Origin: Rhodoferax sp.
GTDB taxonomy: Bacteria > Pseudomonadota > Gammaproteobacteria > Burkholderiales > Burkholderiaceae_C
Reading direction: 5' to 3'
DNA length: 64,000 nucleotides
Assembly (NCBI GenBank): GCA_024235935.1
Contig: JACKLL010000005.1
Span: forward strand, 124,001-188,000
The notes under the pieces are model-generated. The model saw nothing but the letters and a program-made list of their open reading frames with translations. It searched no databases and was not told where the DNA came from. Positions 1 through 8,243 of this stretch are shown here, piece after piece; positions within the stretch are counted from its first letter, which is position 1, and each line of letters starts with the position of its first letter. The position numbers were made by a program, and so were the translations under genes.

Positions 1-103
1 CGTTGACCTGCACCCGCCCTTTGGCGATGTCCTCGCTGGCCAGGCTGCGTGTCTTGTAGAACCGGGCGGCCCACAACCATTTGTCGATCCGAACTTTGTC
101 CAT
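1..103 (-). CDS. hslR: Hsp15, S4-domain RNA-binding heat shock protein (5' end only)
   Basis: Only the first 34 codons are inside the window; the gene continues past the left edge. They read MDKVRIDKWLWAARFYKTRS and then LASEDIAKGRVQVN. This is the start of an S4 RNA-binding domain, and the RIDKWLW and ARFYKTRSLA blocks are typical of Hsp15. In the family, Hsp15 binds 50S subunits carrying stalled peptidyl-tRNA after heat shock. The start codon is 17 bases from the end of the downstream kinase gene on the same strand. The identification rests on the N-terminus alone. Confidence 0.82.
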   Translation of the reverse strand, partial: MDKVRIDKWLWAARFYKTRSLASEDIAKGRVQVN

Positions 104-119
104 CGCGGTCGATTGTGAC

Positions 120-1532
120 TCAAACCGCATCCGCCAGTGGAAGCCGCACCGTGGCATCCAGGCCTTCCGTGTGGCCATGCGCTACCCGGTTGTCGAGCGT
201 GATCTGGCCGCCGAGCGCCAGCGCAATCTCGCGGCAGATCATCAGGCCCAGGCCCGTACCGCTGCCGTGTCCGGCTGAAAACGGCTGAAACAGGCGCGAC
301 CGCAGTTCTGCGCTGATGCCGCTGCCTTCGTCGGACACGGTCAATGCGACGAATTGGCGATCGGCCGCCATGCGCACCGCCAGTACGCTGCCATCGGGGG
401 CATGCTTGATGGCGTTGTGCAGCAGGTTGCGCACCAGTTCGCGCAACATCCATTCATGGGCCCGGACCGGTGCCGCAACCGTATCGATGCCGAAGTCCAG
501 GTTCCGGTCCGCCATCAGCGGCGCCAGGTCGAGTGCGATGGCGCGCACGATGGGTGCGAGGTCCAGCACCTCGGTGTCGGTCTGCTGGCGCAGTTGCTCG
601 ACCTTGGCCAGCGCCAGCATCTGGTTGGCCAGTACCGTGGCCCGGTCGACCGTGCTGTTGATCTCTTGCAGCGCCTCGGCCGGTGGCACGTCAGCGCGCA
701 GCGCCGACTGGACCTGGACCTTGAGTACGGCCAGTGGCGTGCGCAACTGGTGCGAAGCGTCGCGCACGAAGCGCTTCTGGTTCTCCAGCAGACCCTGCAG
801 GCGCGCCATGACCTGGTTGGTCGCCTCCACCAGCGGCCGCAGTTCGCGGGGCAGCCCGGGTGCGGCGATGGCCGTCAGGTCGTCCTCGGCGCGCAGGCGC
901 AGTCCGGCGCTGAGTTCGCGCACCGGCCGTGTCGCGCGTTGCACGACCAGTACCACCACGAGTGCGATCACCGCCGCCAGCAGGCTCTGGCGCAGCAAGG
1001 TGTCGAGCAGGATCTGACGCGCCAGCGTGCGGCGCAGTTCCAGGGTTTCTGCGACCTGTATGGTTGCGACACCCAGGCCACGGCGGCTGGACACCGGTTG
1101 CAGCAGCACGGCGACGCGCACGTCGTCGCCGCGCACCGTGTCGTCATAGAAATCGACCAGCGCGGCATACGGCCCGGTGTCGGGCAGGCGGCCCTGCCAC
1201 AGCGGCAGGTCGGCTGTCCCGTCGATCAGTTCGCCCTGCGTATTGGAGATGCGGTAGACCATGCGGCTGCGGTTGTCGGCCTCGAAGGCCTCGAGTGCGG
1301 AGTACGGTACGTTGGTCCGAAAGCGCGCCTGCGGGCCTTCGCCCTCGACCTCGAGCAACTCGCCGATGGACTTGGCCGATGCGAGAAGCGTGCGGTCGTA
1401 GGCGGTGTTGACGGCCGTCAGGGCCTGCCGGTAAAGGATGACGGTGTTGACCAGCATGAACAGACCGGTCGGCAGCAGAATGCCCAGCAGCAGGTAGCGG
1501 CGCAGCGACAGGGCGGTCGGGTTCGTCCGCAT
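120..1532 (-). CDS. tctE: TctE-like sensor histidine kinase
   Basis: A 470-residue membrane sensor kinase. Transmembrane segments lie near residues 14-34 and 183-198 and bracket a periplasmic sensor domain, as in TctE. A HAMP linker follows. The H-box is FVRDASHQLRTPLA with the phospho-acceptor His261. The N-box is RNLLHNAIKHAP around Asn373, then the G1 motif DEGSGIS and the G2 motif GTGLGL. It lies downstream of the response regulator gene on the same strand (59-base gap), and the pair is divergent from tctCBA. This arrangement, and the family, point to sensing of extracellular tri- or dicarboxylates. The frame stays open far upstream, but the MRTNPTAL start gives the normal kinase length and a proper first membrane helix. 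Confidence 0.88.
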   Translation of the reverse strand: MRTNPTALSLRRYLLLGILLPTGLFMLVNTVILYRQALTAVNTAYDRTLLASAKSIGELLEVEGEGPQARFRTNVPYSALEAFEADNRSRMVYRISNTQGELIDGTADLPLWQGRLPDTGPYAALVDFYDDTVRGDDVRVAVLLQPVSSRRGLGVATIQVAETLELRRTLARQILLDTLLRQSLLAAVIALVVVLVVQRATRPVRELSAGLRLRAEDDLTAIAAPGLPRELRPLVEATNQVMARLQGLLENQKRFVRDASHQLRTPLAVLKVQVQSALRADVPPAEALQEINSTVDRATVLANQMLALAKVEQLRQQTDTEVLDLAPIVRAIALDLAPLMADRNLDFGIDTVAAPVRAHEWMLRELVRNLLHNAIKHAPDGSVLAVRMAADRQFVALTVSDEGSGISAELRSRLFQPFSAGHGSGTGLGLMICREIALALGGQITLDNRVAHGHTEGLDATVRLPLADAV

Positions 1533-1591
1533 GTCAGATACGGTGGGCCCGCGCGAGGGCGCGGGCCACACGACGGCACGTGTGCGCCGGA

Positions 1592-2272
1592 TCAGGCATC
1601 GGCCTTGAGCAGGTAACCCAGGCCGCGCAGCGTGACCAGCGTGGTACCGGTGCCTGCCAGCTTCTTGCGCAGCCGGTAGGCGACGACCTCGATCGCCTCG
1701 TACTGCACGTCTGGCTCGCCGGGAAAAACCACTTCGAACAGCTGTTCCTTGGACACGGCCCGTCCGGACCGCTCCATCAGGGTTCGCAACATGCGCAGTT
1801 CGCGCGGGCTCAGGTCGAGCACCTTGAAGCCCTGGTGAATGGCGCCGCTGGCGCTGTCGAGCCGAAGCTGTCCGCAGGCCGGCGCATCGGCCACCGAGTC
1901 GCCCGCTGCGGCGCCGCTGCGCCGGTGCAGCGCACGTACCCGTGCCTCGAGTTCGTCCAGGTCGAAGGGCTTTGCCAGGTAGTCGTCGGCCCCGGTGTTG
2001 AGACCGATGACCCGGTCGCCGACCGTACCGCGCGCAGTCAGGATCAGCACCGGCGTTGCAAGGCCGTTCTGCCGTGCCTGCGCCAGGACCTCGAGACCAT
2101 CGACGCCGGGCAGGCTCAGATCCAGCAGCACGAGGTCGGGCATGTGCTGGCGCCAGGCGGCGAGCGCCTGGCGTCCGTCGTTGCACAGCAGCACCCGCAT
2201 GCCGCGGCGCTCCAGCGTGCGCTGCAAGCTGGTCTGCAGTGCGGCATCGTCTTCAATCAGGAGCAGGCGCAT
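1592..2272 (-). CDS. tctD: TctD-like response regulator, OmpR family
   Basis: A 226-residue response regulator. The receiver domain (about 1-118) has acidic residues Glu7-Asp8-Asp9, the phospho-acceptor Asp51 in LLDLSLP, Thr79 and Lys101 in the KPF motif. The C-terminal half (about 140-224) is an OmpR-type winged helix, with LSPRELRMLRTLM at its start and VVAYRLRKKL in the recognition region. It is the first gene of a two-gene unit with the kinase. It is divergent from tctC, so it probably controls tctCBA through the 104-base intergenic region, where a dyad is visible. The gene symbol follows from position as much as from sequence. Confidence 0.88.
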   Translation of the reverse strand: MRLLLIEDDAALQTSLQRTLERRGMRVLLCNDGRQALAAWRQHMPDLVLLDLSLPGVDGLEVLAQARQNGLATPVLILTARGTVGDRVIGLNTGADDYLAKPFDLDELEARVRALHRRSGAAAGDSVADAPACGQLRLDSASGAIHQGFKVLDLSPRELRMLRTLMERSGRAVSKEQLFEVVFPGEPDVQYEAIEVVAYRLRKKLAGTGTTLVTLRGLGYLLKADA

Positions 2273-2294
2273 GGAGGCGGCAAAGGTGCTTGGT

Positions 2295-2312
2295 GTTTAC
2301 CCTAGGGAAATC
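2295..2312. promoter_or_regulatory. Imperfect dyad between tctD and tctC, possible TctD operator
   Basis: The sequence GTTTACCCTAGGGAAATC is an 18-base imperfect dyad centred on the 8-base palindrome CCCTAGGG. The two half sites, GGGTAAAC and GGGAAATC, match at 6 of 8 positions. It lies 22 bases before the tctD start and 64 bases before tctC, in the only intergenic space of this divergent locus. That makes it the most likely regulator-binding site, but the function is inferred from position and symmetry only. Confidence 0.4.
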
Positions 2313-2376
2313 CGACAGCCGAATGACAGGCGTCCGGCGCATCATAGAGCGGTTCACCAACAACCGGAGACATGCC

Positions 2377-3336
2377 ATGCGTCGCGATACCTTTCTGAAA
2401 TCCATGTTGGCGGCTGCCGCGGCCGGCAGCCTGCCGCTGTCGGCCTTTGCCGGCGCCAATCTGAAGATGATGATTCCCGCCAACCCGGGCGGCGGCTGGG
2501 ACGGCACCGGCCGTGCGCTGGGCAAGGCGCTGATCGATAGCAAGGCCGCCGACACGGTGCAGTACGACAACAAGGGCGGTGCCGCCGGCGTGATCGGCCT
2601 GGCCCAGTTTGCCAACGCCAGCAAGGGTGACGAGAATGCGCTGATGGTCATGGGCGCCGTCATGCTCGGCGGCATCATCACCACCAAGCCGCCCGTCGGT
2701 CTGGACAAGGTCACGCCGATCGCACGCCTGACCAGCGAATACAACGTGTTCGTGGTGCCCGCACAGTCGCCGCTCAAGACCATGAAGGACGTGGTCGAGC
2801 AGTTCAAGAAGGATCCGGGCAGCGTCAAGTGGGGCGGCGGATCCAAGGGCTCCACCGAGCACATCTCGGCATCGATGCTGGCCGGCAAGGTCGGCGTCGA
2901 CCCGAAGAAGGTCAACTACATCGCCTTCCGGGGCGGTGGTGAGGCGGTCGCCGCCATCCTGGGCAACAACGTCACGGTCGGCGGCAGCGGGTACAGCGAG
3001 TTTGCCGAGTACATCAAGGCCGGCAAGATGCGCGCCATCGGTGTGACGTCCGAGCAGCGCCTTCCCGGTATCAACGTACCGACGATGCGGGAACTGGGCT
3101 ACGACGTGGTGCTGGGCAACTGGCGCGGCGTCTATGGCGCGCCCGACATCACCGCAGCGCAGCGCGCGGCGCTGACCGAGATGGTCATCAAGGCCACCAA
3201 GTCGGAGGCCTGGAAAGAGGCGCTTGAGACCAACAAGTGGACGCCTGCACTGCTGACCGGCAAGGCCTTCGACGATTTCGTCGACGAGTCCTTCGCCAGC
3301 CTGCGCGGCACCATGCACCTGGCTGGGATGCTGTGA
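2377..3336 (+). CDS. tctC: Tripartite tricarboxylate transporter receptor, TctC/Bug family
   Basis: A 319-residue periplasmic solute-binding protein. It has an N-terminal export signal (MRRDTFLKSM, an Ala-rich core, likely cleavage after AFA near residue 26). The Bug-family pattern follows: MMIPANPGGGWDGTGRALG near the mature N-terminus, then NKGGAAGVIG and a central GGGSKGSTEH. Bug receptors capture carboxylates and pass them to a TctA/TctB permease. Here both permease genes follow directly, so this is a dedicated receptor. The start has CCGGAGA upstream and gives a complete signal peptide. The stop overlaps the GTG start of tctB. The actual substrate (citrate, tricarballylate or another acid) cannot be read from sequence. 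Confidence 0.9.
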   Translation: MRRDTFLKSMLAAAAAGSLPLSAFAGANLKMMIPANPGGGWDGTGRALGKALIDSKAADTVQYDNKGGAAGVIGLAQFANASKGDENALMVMGAVMLGGIITTKPPVGLDKVTPIARLTSEYNVFVVPAQSPLKTMKDVVEQFKKDPGSVKWGGGSKGSTEHISASMLAGKVGVDPKKVNYIAFRGGGEAVAAILGNNVTVGGSGYSEFAEYIKAGKMRAIGVTSEQRLPGINVPTMRELGYDVVLGNWRGVYGAPDITAAQRAALTEMVIKATKSEAWKEALETNKWTPALLTGKAFDDFVDESFASLRGTMHLAGML

Positions 3337-3866
3337 TCCGCAAGGGTGGCGCCCCCGGACCCCAGACCCTGGTCGGGGCCGGCGTGCTGGCCCTGGCCGC
3401 CGTCATTCTGATCGGGGCCTGGGATCTGCCTGCCAGTTCCGGTTATTCGGGGGTGGGGCCCAATTTCCTGCCATGGCTGGTGGGGCTGGCCCTGCTGGTC
3501 TGCGGCGTCATGGTGTTGTGGGAAGCCCGCACCCTGGGCGGCTACCGCAACATGGAGGAGCCCACGGGCGCCGAGCATGGCTACTGGCCGGGCTTTGCCT
3601 GGATGTCGGTCGCCTTGCTGGCCAATGCGGCGCTGATCACGACCATCGGCTTCATCCTGAGCTGCAGCCTGTGTTTCGTGCTGGCGGTGCGGGGCCTGCG
3701 CAGCGCGGACCAGCACGGCGGTGTGCCCAGGCAAACGCGCGGATGGCTGGCGCAGACCGTGCGCGATGCTGCCATCGGCTTTGCGATCGCGGCACCGGTG
3801 TTCTGGATGTTCACCAAGCTGCTGGCCATCAATCTGCCGGGTCTGACATCGACCGGCTGGATCTGA
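3333..3866 (+). CDS. tctB: Tripartite tricarboxylate transporter small membrane subunit TctB
   Basis: A 177-residue hydrophobic protein with about four transmembrane segments, the first at roughly residues 13-30. The signature YSGVGPNFLPWLVG is typical of TctB near the end of the first helix. It is the small permease subunit of the TctCBA importer. I place the start at a GTG that overlaps the tctC stop (GTGA), which implies translational coupling. No in-frame ATG gives the usual TctB length. The polar stretch RGLRSADQHGGVPRQ lies in a loop between helices. Confidence 0.85.
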   Translation: MIRKGGAPGPQTLVGAGVLALAAVILIGAWDLPASSGYSGVGPNFLPWLVGLALLVCGVMVLWEARTLGGYRNMEEPTGAEHGYWPGFAWMSVALLANAALITTIGFILSCSLCFVLAVRGLRSADQHGGVPRQTRGWLAQTVRDAAIGFAIAAPVFWMFTKLLAINLPGLTSTGWI

Positions 3867-3933
3867 ACTTTCGGCAATCCCGCCCCATGGGGCAATCCAG
3901 GCCCCGCGGGCGGCCGGACAGACGGACATAGAC

Positions 3934-5433
3934 ATGGACTTGTGGAACCAACTCTGGCTGGGTTTTGCGACCGCGGCGACGCCGATCAACCTGGTGTGGT
4001 GCTTCGTCGGTTGTGCGATCGGCACCGCCGTGGGCGTGTTGCCAGGCATAGGCCCAGCGGTTGCGGTGGCGATGCTGCTGCCGATCACGACCCGGGTCGA
4101 GGCGACGGCGTCGATGATCTTCTTTGCCGGCATCTACTACGGTGCCATGTATGGCGGCTCCACCACCTCGATCCTGCTGAACACGCCGGGAGAGACCGGC
4201 AGCATGATCACGGCGATGGAAGGCAACAAGATGGCCAAGAGCGGGCGCGCGGGCGCAGCGCTTGCGACATCGGCCATAGGCTCCTTCGTGGCCGGCACCA
4301 TTGCTACCGTGCTGGTGACCATGTTCGCGCCCATGCTGGCGGAATTCGCCGTCCGGCTCGGTCCGCCTGAATATTTCATGTTGATGGTGCTGGCGTTCAC
4401 CACCGTCAGTGCTGTGCTCGGTCGCAGCACGCTGCGCGGCATGGTGGCGCTGTTTGTCGGCCTGGCGGCCGGCCTGATCGGCATGGACCAGATCTCCGGT
4501 CAGGTGCGGTACACCGCCGGCGTGCCGGAACTGCTGGATGGCATCGAGATCGTGCTGGTGGCCGTGGGTCTGTTTGCCGTGGCCGAGGCCTTGTATGCGG
4601 TGCTGTACGAAGGCGGTCCGCCAGACCAGCAGAACAAGCTCAGCCGGGTGCACATGACCGCCTCGGACTGGCGCCGTTCCTGGCCGGCCTGGTTGCGCGG
4701 CACGGCCATCGGTTTTCCGTTCGGCACCATCCCGGCCGGCGGCAGCGAGATACCGACGTTTCTGAGTTATGCGGCCGAGAAGAAGGCGGCCAAGGGCGAG
4801 AACCTGTCCGAGTTTGGCACCAGCGGTGCGATCGAGGGCGTCGCTGGCCCTGAGGCCGCCAACAACGCGGCCATCACCGCCACGCTGATTCCGCTGCTGA
4901 CGCTGGGCATCCCCACGTCCAACACCGCAGCCATCCTGCTGGGGGCATTCCAGAACTACGGCATCCAGCCCGGGCCGCAGCTGTTCACCAGTTCGGCGGA
5001 TCTGGTGTGGGCCTTGATCGCGTCGCTGTACATCGGCAACGTGATGCTGCTGATCCTGAACCTGCCGATGGTCGGCCTGTGGGTCAAGCTGCTGAAGATT
5101 CCCAAGCCCTACCTGTACGCCGGCATCCTGATCTTCGCCACCGTCGGTGTCTACGGCATGCGCCAGAGCGCGTTCGACCTGGTGCTGCTGTATGCCATCG
5201 GCCTGATCGGCGTGGTGATGCGGCGCTACGACTTCCCGACGGCGCCGGTCGTGGTCGGCATGATCCTGGGCCCGCTGGCCGAGGCGCAGATGCGCAACGC
5301 GCTGTCGATGGGCGAGGGCAACTGGATGGTGTTTGTCGAGCGCCCGCTGTCGGCCGGCCTGCTGGCCCTGGTGCTGGCGGTCTTGGTCCTGCCGCGGCTG
5401 GCACGCTGGATGTCCGCGCGTCGCGCCGCATAG
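3934..5433 (+). CDS. tctA: Tripartite tricarboxylate transporter large permease TctA
   Basis: A 499-residue integral membrane protein of usual TctA length with many hydrophobic helices. Characteristic Gly/Pro-rich motifs are visible: GVLPGIGPAVAVAMLLP near residue 35, YYGAMYGGSTTSILLNTPGE near 70, and GSEIPTFLSYAAEKK with LTLGIPTSNTAAILLGAF further on. TctA carries the transport pathway and uses an ion gradient in the family. It closes the tctCBA operon, 67 bases after tctB. It ends 10 bases before the convergent MarR gene, with no obvious terminator hairpin between. Confidence 0.92.
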   Translation: MDLWNQLWLGFATAATPINLVWCFVGCAIGTAVGVLPGIGPAVAVAMLLPITTRVEATASMIFFAGIYYGAMYGGSTTSILLNTPGETGSMITAMEGNKMAKSGRAGAALATSAIGSFVAGTIATVLVTMFAPMLAEFAVRLGPPEYFMLMVLAFTTVSAVLGRSTLRGMVALFVGLAAGLIGMDQISGQVRYTAGVPELLDGIEIVLVAVGLFAVAEALYAVLYEGGPPDQQNKLSRVHMTASDWRRSWPAWLRGTAIGFPFGTIPAGGSEIPTFLSYAAEKKAAKGENLSEFGTSGAIEGVAGPEAANNAAITATLIPLLTLGIPTSNTAAILLGAFQNYGIQPGPQLFTSSADLVWALIASLYIGNVMLLILNLPMVGLWVKLLKIPKPYLYAGILIFATVGVYGMRQSAFDLVLLYAIGLIGVVMRRYDFPTAPVVVGMILGPLAEAQMRNALSMGEGNWMVFVERPLSAGLLALVLAVLVLPRLARWMSARRAA

Positions 5434-5443
5434 CGCGACGCCG

Positions 5444-5932
5444 TCAATCGGTGCGTGCCGACCGCCGGCTGCGCGGACGGCGCGTGGCGGGCAGCGCCGC
5501 CTCGGTGGCCGCGAGGTCCGGAACCGTGAATCGGCCCTGCAAGGAGGCCAGCTCGGCCCGGTGCAATTGCACCAGCCGGGTGACGAGCGTGTCGCCCTGT
5601 GGTGTCAGGTGCACCTCGACCTTGCGCAGGTCGGTGGTGCTGGCCCGGCGCTGTACCAGCCCCAGCGCTTCGCAGCGTGACACCAGTGCAACCACGCCAT
5701 GGTGCTGGGCCTGCAGCCGTTCGGCCAGTTCCGCGACACTGGCCCAAGCGCGCCCCGGATAGCCCTTGATCTGCAGCAGCAGCTGGTACTGCAGCGGGGT
5801 GACGCCTTGCTGGTGTGTCACCTGCTCGCTGAAGCGCAGGTATTTGCGCAACTGGTAGCGAAACTCGGCCAGCGCCTCGAAATCGACCTTGGCGGTGCCC
5901 TTGGACAACATGGGGCGGGGTGTGGGTGGCAT
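5444..5932 (-). CDS. MarR family transcriptional regulator
   Basis: A 162-residue MarR-type repressor. An N-terminal helix (FEALAEFRYQLRKYLRFSEQ) precedes a winged helix at roughly residues 43-115: LTPLQYQLLLQIKG-type helix, then SVAELAERLQAQHHGVVALVSRCEALGLVQR as the recognition helix, and a wing RASTTDLRKVEVHLTPQG. A basic tail (RRPRSRRSARTD) ends the protein. It is divergent from a phosphoesterase-monooxygenase pair, and a perfect 7-base palindrome lies 9 bases before its own start. It therefore probably represses itself and those two genes. The ligand is unknown. Confidence 0.85.
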   Translation of the reverse strand: MPPTPRPMLSKGTAKVDFEALAEFRYQLRKYLRFSEQVTHQQGVTPLQYQLLLQIKGYPGRAWASVAELAERLQAQHHGVVALVSRCEALGLVQRRASTTDLRKVEVHLTPQGDTLVTRLVQLHRAELASLQGRFTVPDLAATEAALPATRRPRSRRSARTD

Positions 5933-5940
5933 GGACGAAA

Positions 5941-5959
5941 TATATCATCCCGTGATATA
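5941..5959. promoter_or_regulatory. Palindromic operator-like site between MarR gene and phosphoesterase
   Basis: TATATCA, a 5-base spacer TCCCG, then TGATATA: a perfect 7-base inverted repeat, 19 bases overall. This size and AT-rich character are usual for MarR operators. It lies in the 46-base divergent intergenic space, 9 bases from the MarR start and 20 bases from the phosphoesterase start, so binding could block both promoters. Confidence 0.65.
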
Positions 5960-5978
5960 AATCGGGCGTCGACGCGCC

Positions 5979-6797
5979 ATGAAGATCCAAATCCTGTCCG
6001 ACCTCCATCTGGGCTTTGCCGCCCTGGATATGCCGTTGAACGATGCCGACCTGCTGGTGCTGGCAGGCGATATCGCATCGCCCCGTGAGGCTGTCGCATG
6101 GGCCGCCGCGCGCGGCAAGCCTGTTCTCTACGTGCCCGGCAACCACGAGTTCTACGGCAGCGACCTGCAGACGACCCTCGCCGAATTGCGCCGCCTGAGC
6201 ATCGGTACCTGCGTCGACATCCTGCACGGGACCGAACTGCACGTGGCCGGCGTCCGCTTCCTGGGTACCACGCTGTGGAGCGACTTTCGCCTGTTCGGAA
6301 CGCCGTCACTGGATGCCGCAGCCATGCGGGAGGCCCGCCAGGCGATGCGCGATTTCCAGCGCATCCGGGTCAGCCCTGGTGCAGGGCGCGTCTTCAGTCC
6401 GGCCGATGCGGCGGCACTTTTTCGGCGCGAGTCCGCGTGGCTGGCACACAGCATTGCACGTCCGTTCGATGGCCCCACGGTGGTCATCACCCACCACGCG
6501 CCCTCGCGCAGGAGTATCCATCCGCGCTTCGACGGGGCCTTGCTCAATGCCAGCTTCGTGTCCGATGCCGAACATCTGCTGGACGCCGGCCGGGTCGATC
6601 TGTGGATCCATGGCCATACGCATGACAGCTTCGACTACCGGATTGGCGAGACGCGGGTGGTGTGCAATCCGCGCGGCTATGTCCGCGCTGGCGTGGCGGA
6701 GAACCCGCGTTTCGATATCGACTTCAGGGTCGACATCGCAGCCCATCGGGTTCAAGATGTCCGAATGAACGCAGTACTGGAGAGAGCAGAAGAATGA
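5979..6797 (+). CDS. Metallophosphoesterase
   Basis: A 272-residue calcineurin-like phosphoesterase. The metal-binding motifs appear in order: DLH (Asp8, His10), GD (Asp31), GNHE (Asn55, His56), then THHAPS and GHTHDS toward the C-terminus. Such enzymes cleave phosphodiesters or phosphomonoesters with two bound metal ions. The substrate here cannot be predicted. Its stop overlaps the ATG of the nitronate monooxygenase gene (ATGA), so the two are translated as a pair. It sits opposite the MarR gene across the palindromic site. No signal peptide is present, so it is cytoplasmic. Confidence 0.85.
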   Translation: MKIQILSDLHLGFAALDMPLNDADLLVLAGDIASPREAVAWAAARGKPVLYVPGNHEFYGSDLQTTLAELRRLSIGTCVDILHGTELHVAGVRFLGTTLWSDFRLFGTPSLDAAAMREARQAMRDFQRIRVSPGAGRVFSPADAAALFRRESAWLAHSIARPFDGPTVVITHHAPSRRSIHPRFDGALLNASFVSDAEHLLDAGRVDLWIHGHTHDSFDYRIGETRVVCNPRGYVRAGVAENPRFDIDFRVDIAAHRVQDVRMNAVLERAEE

Positions 6798-7756
6798 TCG
6801 TGACCCGTTTGACCGACATGTTTGGCCTGTCGGTGCCCGTTGTACTGGCCCCCATGGGTGGCGTCTCCGGAGGCCGATTGGCGGCCGCAGTGTCCAATGC
6901 CGGCGGGCTGGGCCTCGTCGGCGGCGGCTATGGCGATGCCGACTGGATGGCGCGGGAGATCGCGCTGGTGCGCGAAGGCACGCGCAAGGCCTGGGGGGTG
7001 GGCCTGATCACCTGGGCCGTGACCGCCGCAACGGTGGAGCAGGTGCTGGCCAGCGGGCCCTCGGCGGTGATGCTGTCGTTCGGCGATCCGCGCCCGTTCG
7101 GCCGTTTGATCAACAGTGCCGGCTGCCGGCTGATCTGTCAGGTGCAGGACATGGACGGAGCGATCCTGGCGCAGGAAGCCGGCGCCGACCTGATCGTTGC
7201 GCAGGGCACCGAGGCGGGCGGCCACGGTGGCGCGCGCGCCACCTTGCCGCTGGTGCCGGCGGTCGTCGATCTGGTCGCGCCGACGCCGGTGATCGCAGCG
7301 GGCGGCATTGCCGACGGCCGAGGCCTGGCGGCGGCTTTGATGCTGGGTGCCCACGGCGCGCTGATCGGCACGCGTTTCTATGCGTCGAACGAGGCGCTCG
7401 GTAGCGCCAGGGCCAAACGGCGGATCACGGGCTCGCTCGGACTGGGCACGACGCGCACACGGGTGTTCGATGTGGTGCGGGGCTACGACTGGCCCGAGGC
7501 GTATACCGGAAGAGCGCTGAAGAACCGCTTCACCGGCCGCTGGCACGGGCAGGAGGCGGCGCTGCGCGAGACCTTGCCGGCTGAGAAGGCCGCCTACCTG
7601 AAGGCCGTGGCTGGCGAGGATTGCGATACCGCCGTGGTCTGGGCCGGCGAGGCCGTCGACCTGATTACGCACGTCGAAGATGCTGCAACCCTGGTGGCGC
7701 GTTTGGGGCAGGACGCCGAGACCTGGCTGGCCCACGGCGCGCAGCTGCTGCGCTGA
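6794..7756 (+). CDS. Nitronate monooxygenase (2-nitropropane dioxygenase family)
   Basis: A 320-residue TIM-barrel flavoenzyme. It begins with the substrate/FMN-binding APMGGVSGGRLAAAVSNAGGLG block. It carries the catalytic His144 in GTEAGGHGG and the phosphate-binding PVIAAGGIADGRG strand. The family oxidises nitronates, and some members act on other substrates or as enoyl reductases, so the exact reaction is not certain. The ATG overlaps the stop of the phosphoesterase gene, so expression is probably under the same MarR-controlled promoter. Control by a MarR sensor would fit detoxification of a nitro compound or propionate-3-nitronate, but that is inference. Confidence 0.85.
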   Translation: MIVTRLTDMFGLSVPVVLAPMGGVSGGRLAAAVSNAGGLGLVGGGYGDADWMAREIALVREGTRKAWGVGLITWAVTAATVEQVLASGPSAVMLSFGDPRPFGRLINSAGCRLICQVQDMDGAILAQEAGADLIVAQGTEAGGHGGARATLPLVPAVVDLVAPTPVIAAGGIADGRGLAAALMLGAHGALIGTRFYASNEALGSARAKRRITGSLGLGTTRTRVFDVVRGYDWPEAYTGRALKNRFTGRWHGQEAALRETLPAEKAAYLKAVAGEDCDTAVVWAGEAVDLITHVEDAATLVARLGQDAETWLAHGAQLLR

Positions 7757-7802
7757 CCTGCTTTGAAGCCCGCCCAGGCCCTGGAGCGCATGGGCCCGCG
7801 TG

Positions 7803-8243
7803 TCAGCTGGATTGCATCATGTCGGTATAGCGGCGCTGCATTTCCTGCGGTGTGAGTTTCTCGATCTCGTGGCCAATCATCCATCGGTGGCCGAACGGGT
7901 CGATCACGACGCCGGTGCGCTCGCCGTAAAACTGGTCCTGCGGCGCCATTTCCAGCATGGCGCCGGCGTCCAGGGCCTGCTGCACCAGCCGATCGGCATC
8001 GTCCACATGCAGGTGCAGGCTGACCGGTGAGCCATTGCCAGGCTGCGGCCCCGTCATGCCGAACTCCGGGAATGCGTCGCTGATCATGAGCGTCGTCCCG
8101 TTGAAGTCCAGCTCCGCATGGCCGATACGGCCCGAGGGCTCGGTCAGCCGGAATATCTCGGTGGCGCCAAAGGCCTGGCGGTAAAAGTCGATGGCGCGCG
8201 CACTGTCGTCGACGCGCAGATAGGCATACAGCTCATGAACCAT
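7803..8243 (-). CDS. VOC (glyoxalase/PhnB-like) family protein
   Basis: A 146-residue protein of the vicinal-oxygen-chelate fold. It has paired beta-alpha-beta-beta-beta units, with LRVDDSARAIDFYRQAFGATE at the start and VVIDPFGHRWMIGHE near the end. These are typical of PhnB-like members. Such proteins bind a metal and catalyse isomerisation or ring opening, or bind drugs. No specific function can be assigned. Its ATG lies 11 bases inside the end of the AraC regulator gene, with GGAGC in front, so the two are coupled in translation. I chose this ATG because upstream residues do not belong to the fold. Confidence 0.82.
   Translation of the reverse strand: MVHELYAYLRVDDSARAIDFYRQAFGATEIFRLTEPSGRIGHAELDFNGTTLMISDAFPEFGMTGPQPGNGSPVSLHLHVDDADRLVQQALDAGAMLEMAPQDQFYGERTGVVIDPFGHRWMIGHEIEKLTPQEMQRRYTDMMQSS

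Noticed and set aside
120..2186. One continuous 688-codon frame on the minus strand that covers the kinase and part of the response regulator.
   Set aside because: The first 200 codons are the response regulator gene read in the wrong frame. Receiver and winged-helix motifs lie in another frame (1592-2272), and the kinase starts at 1532.
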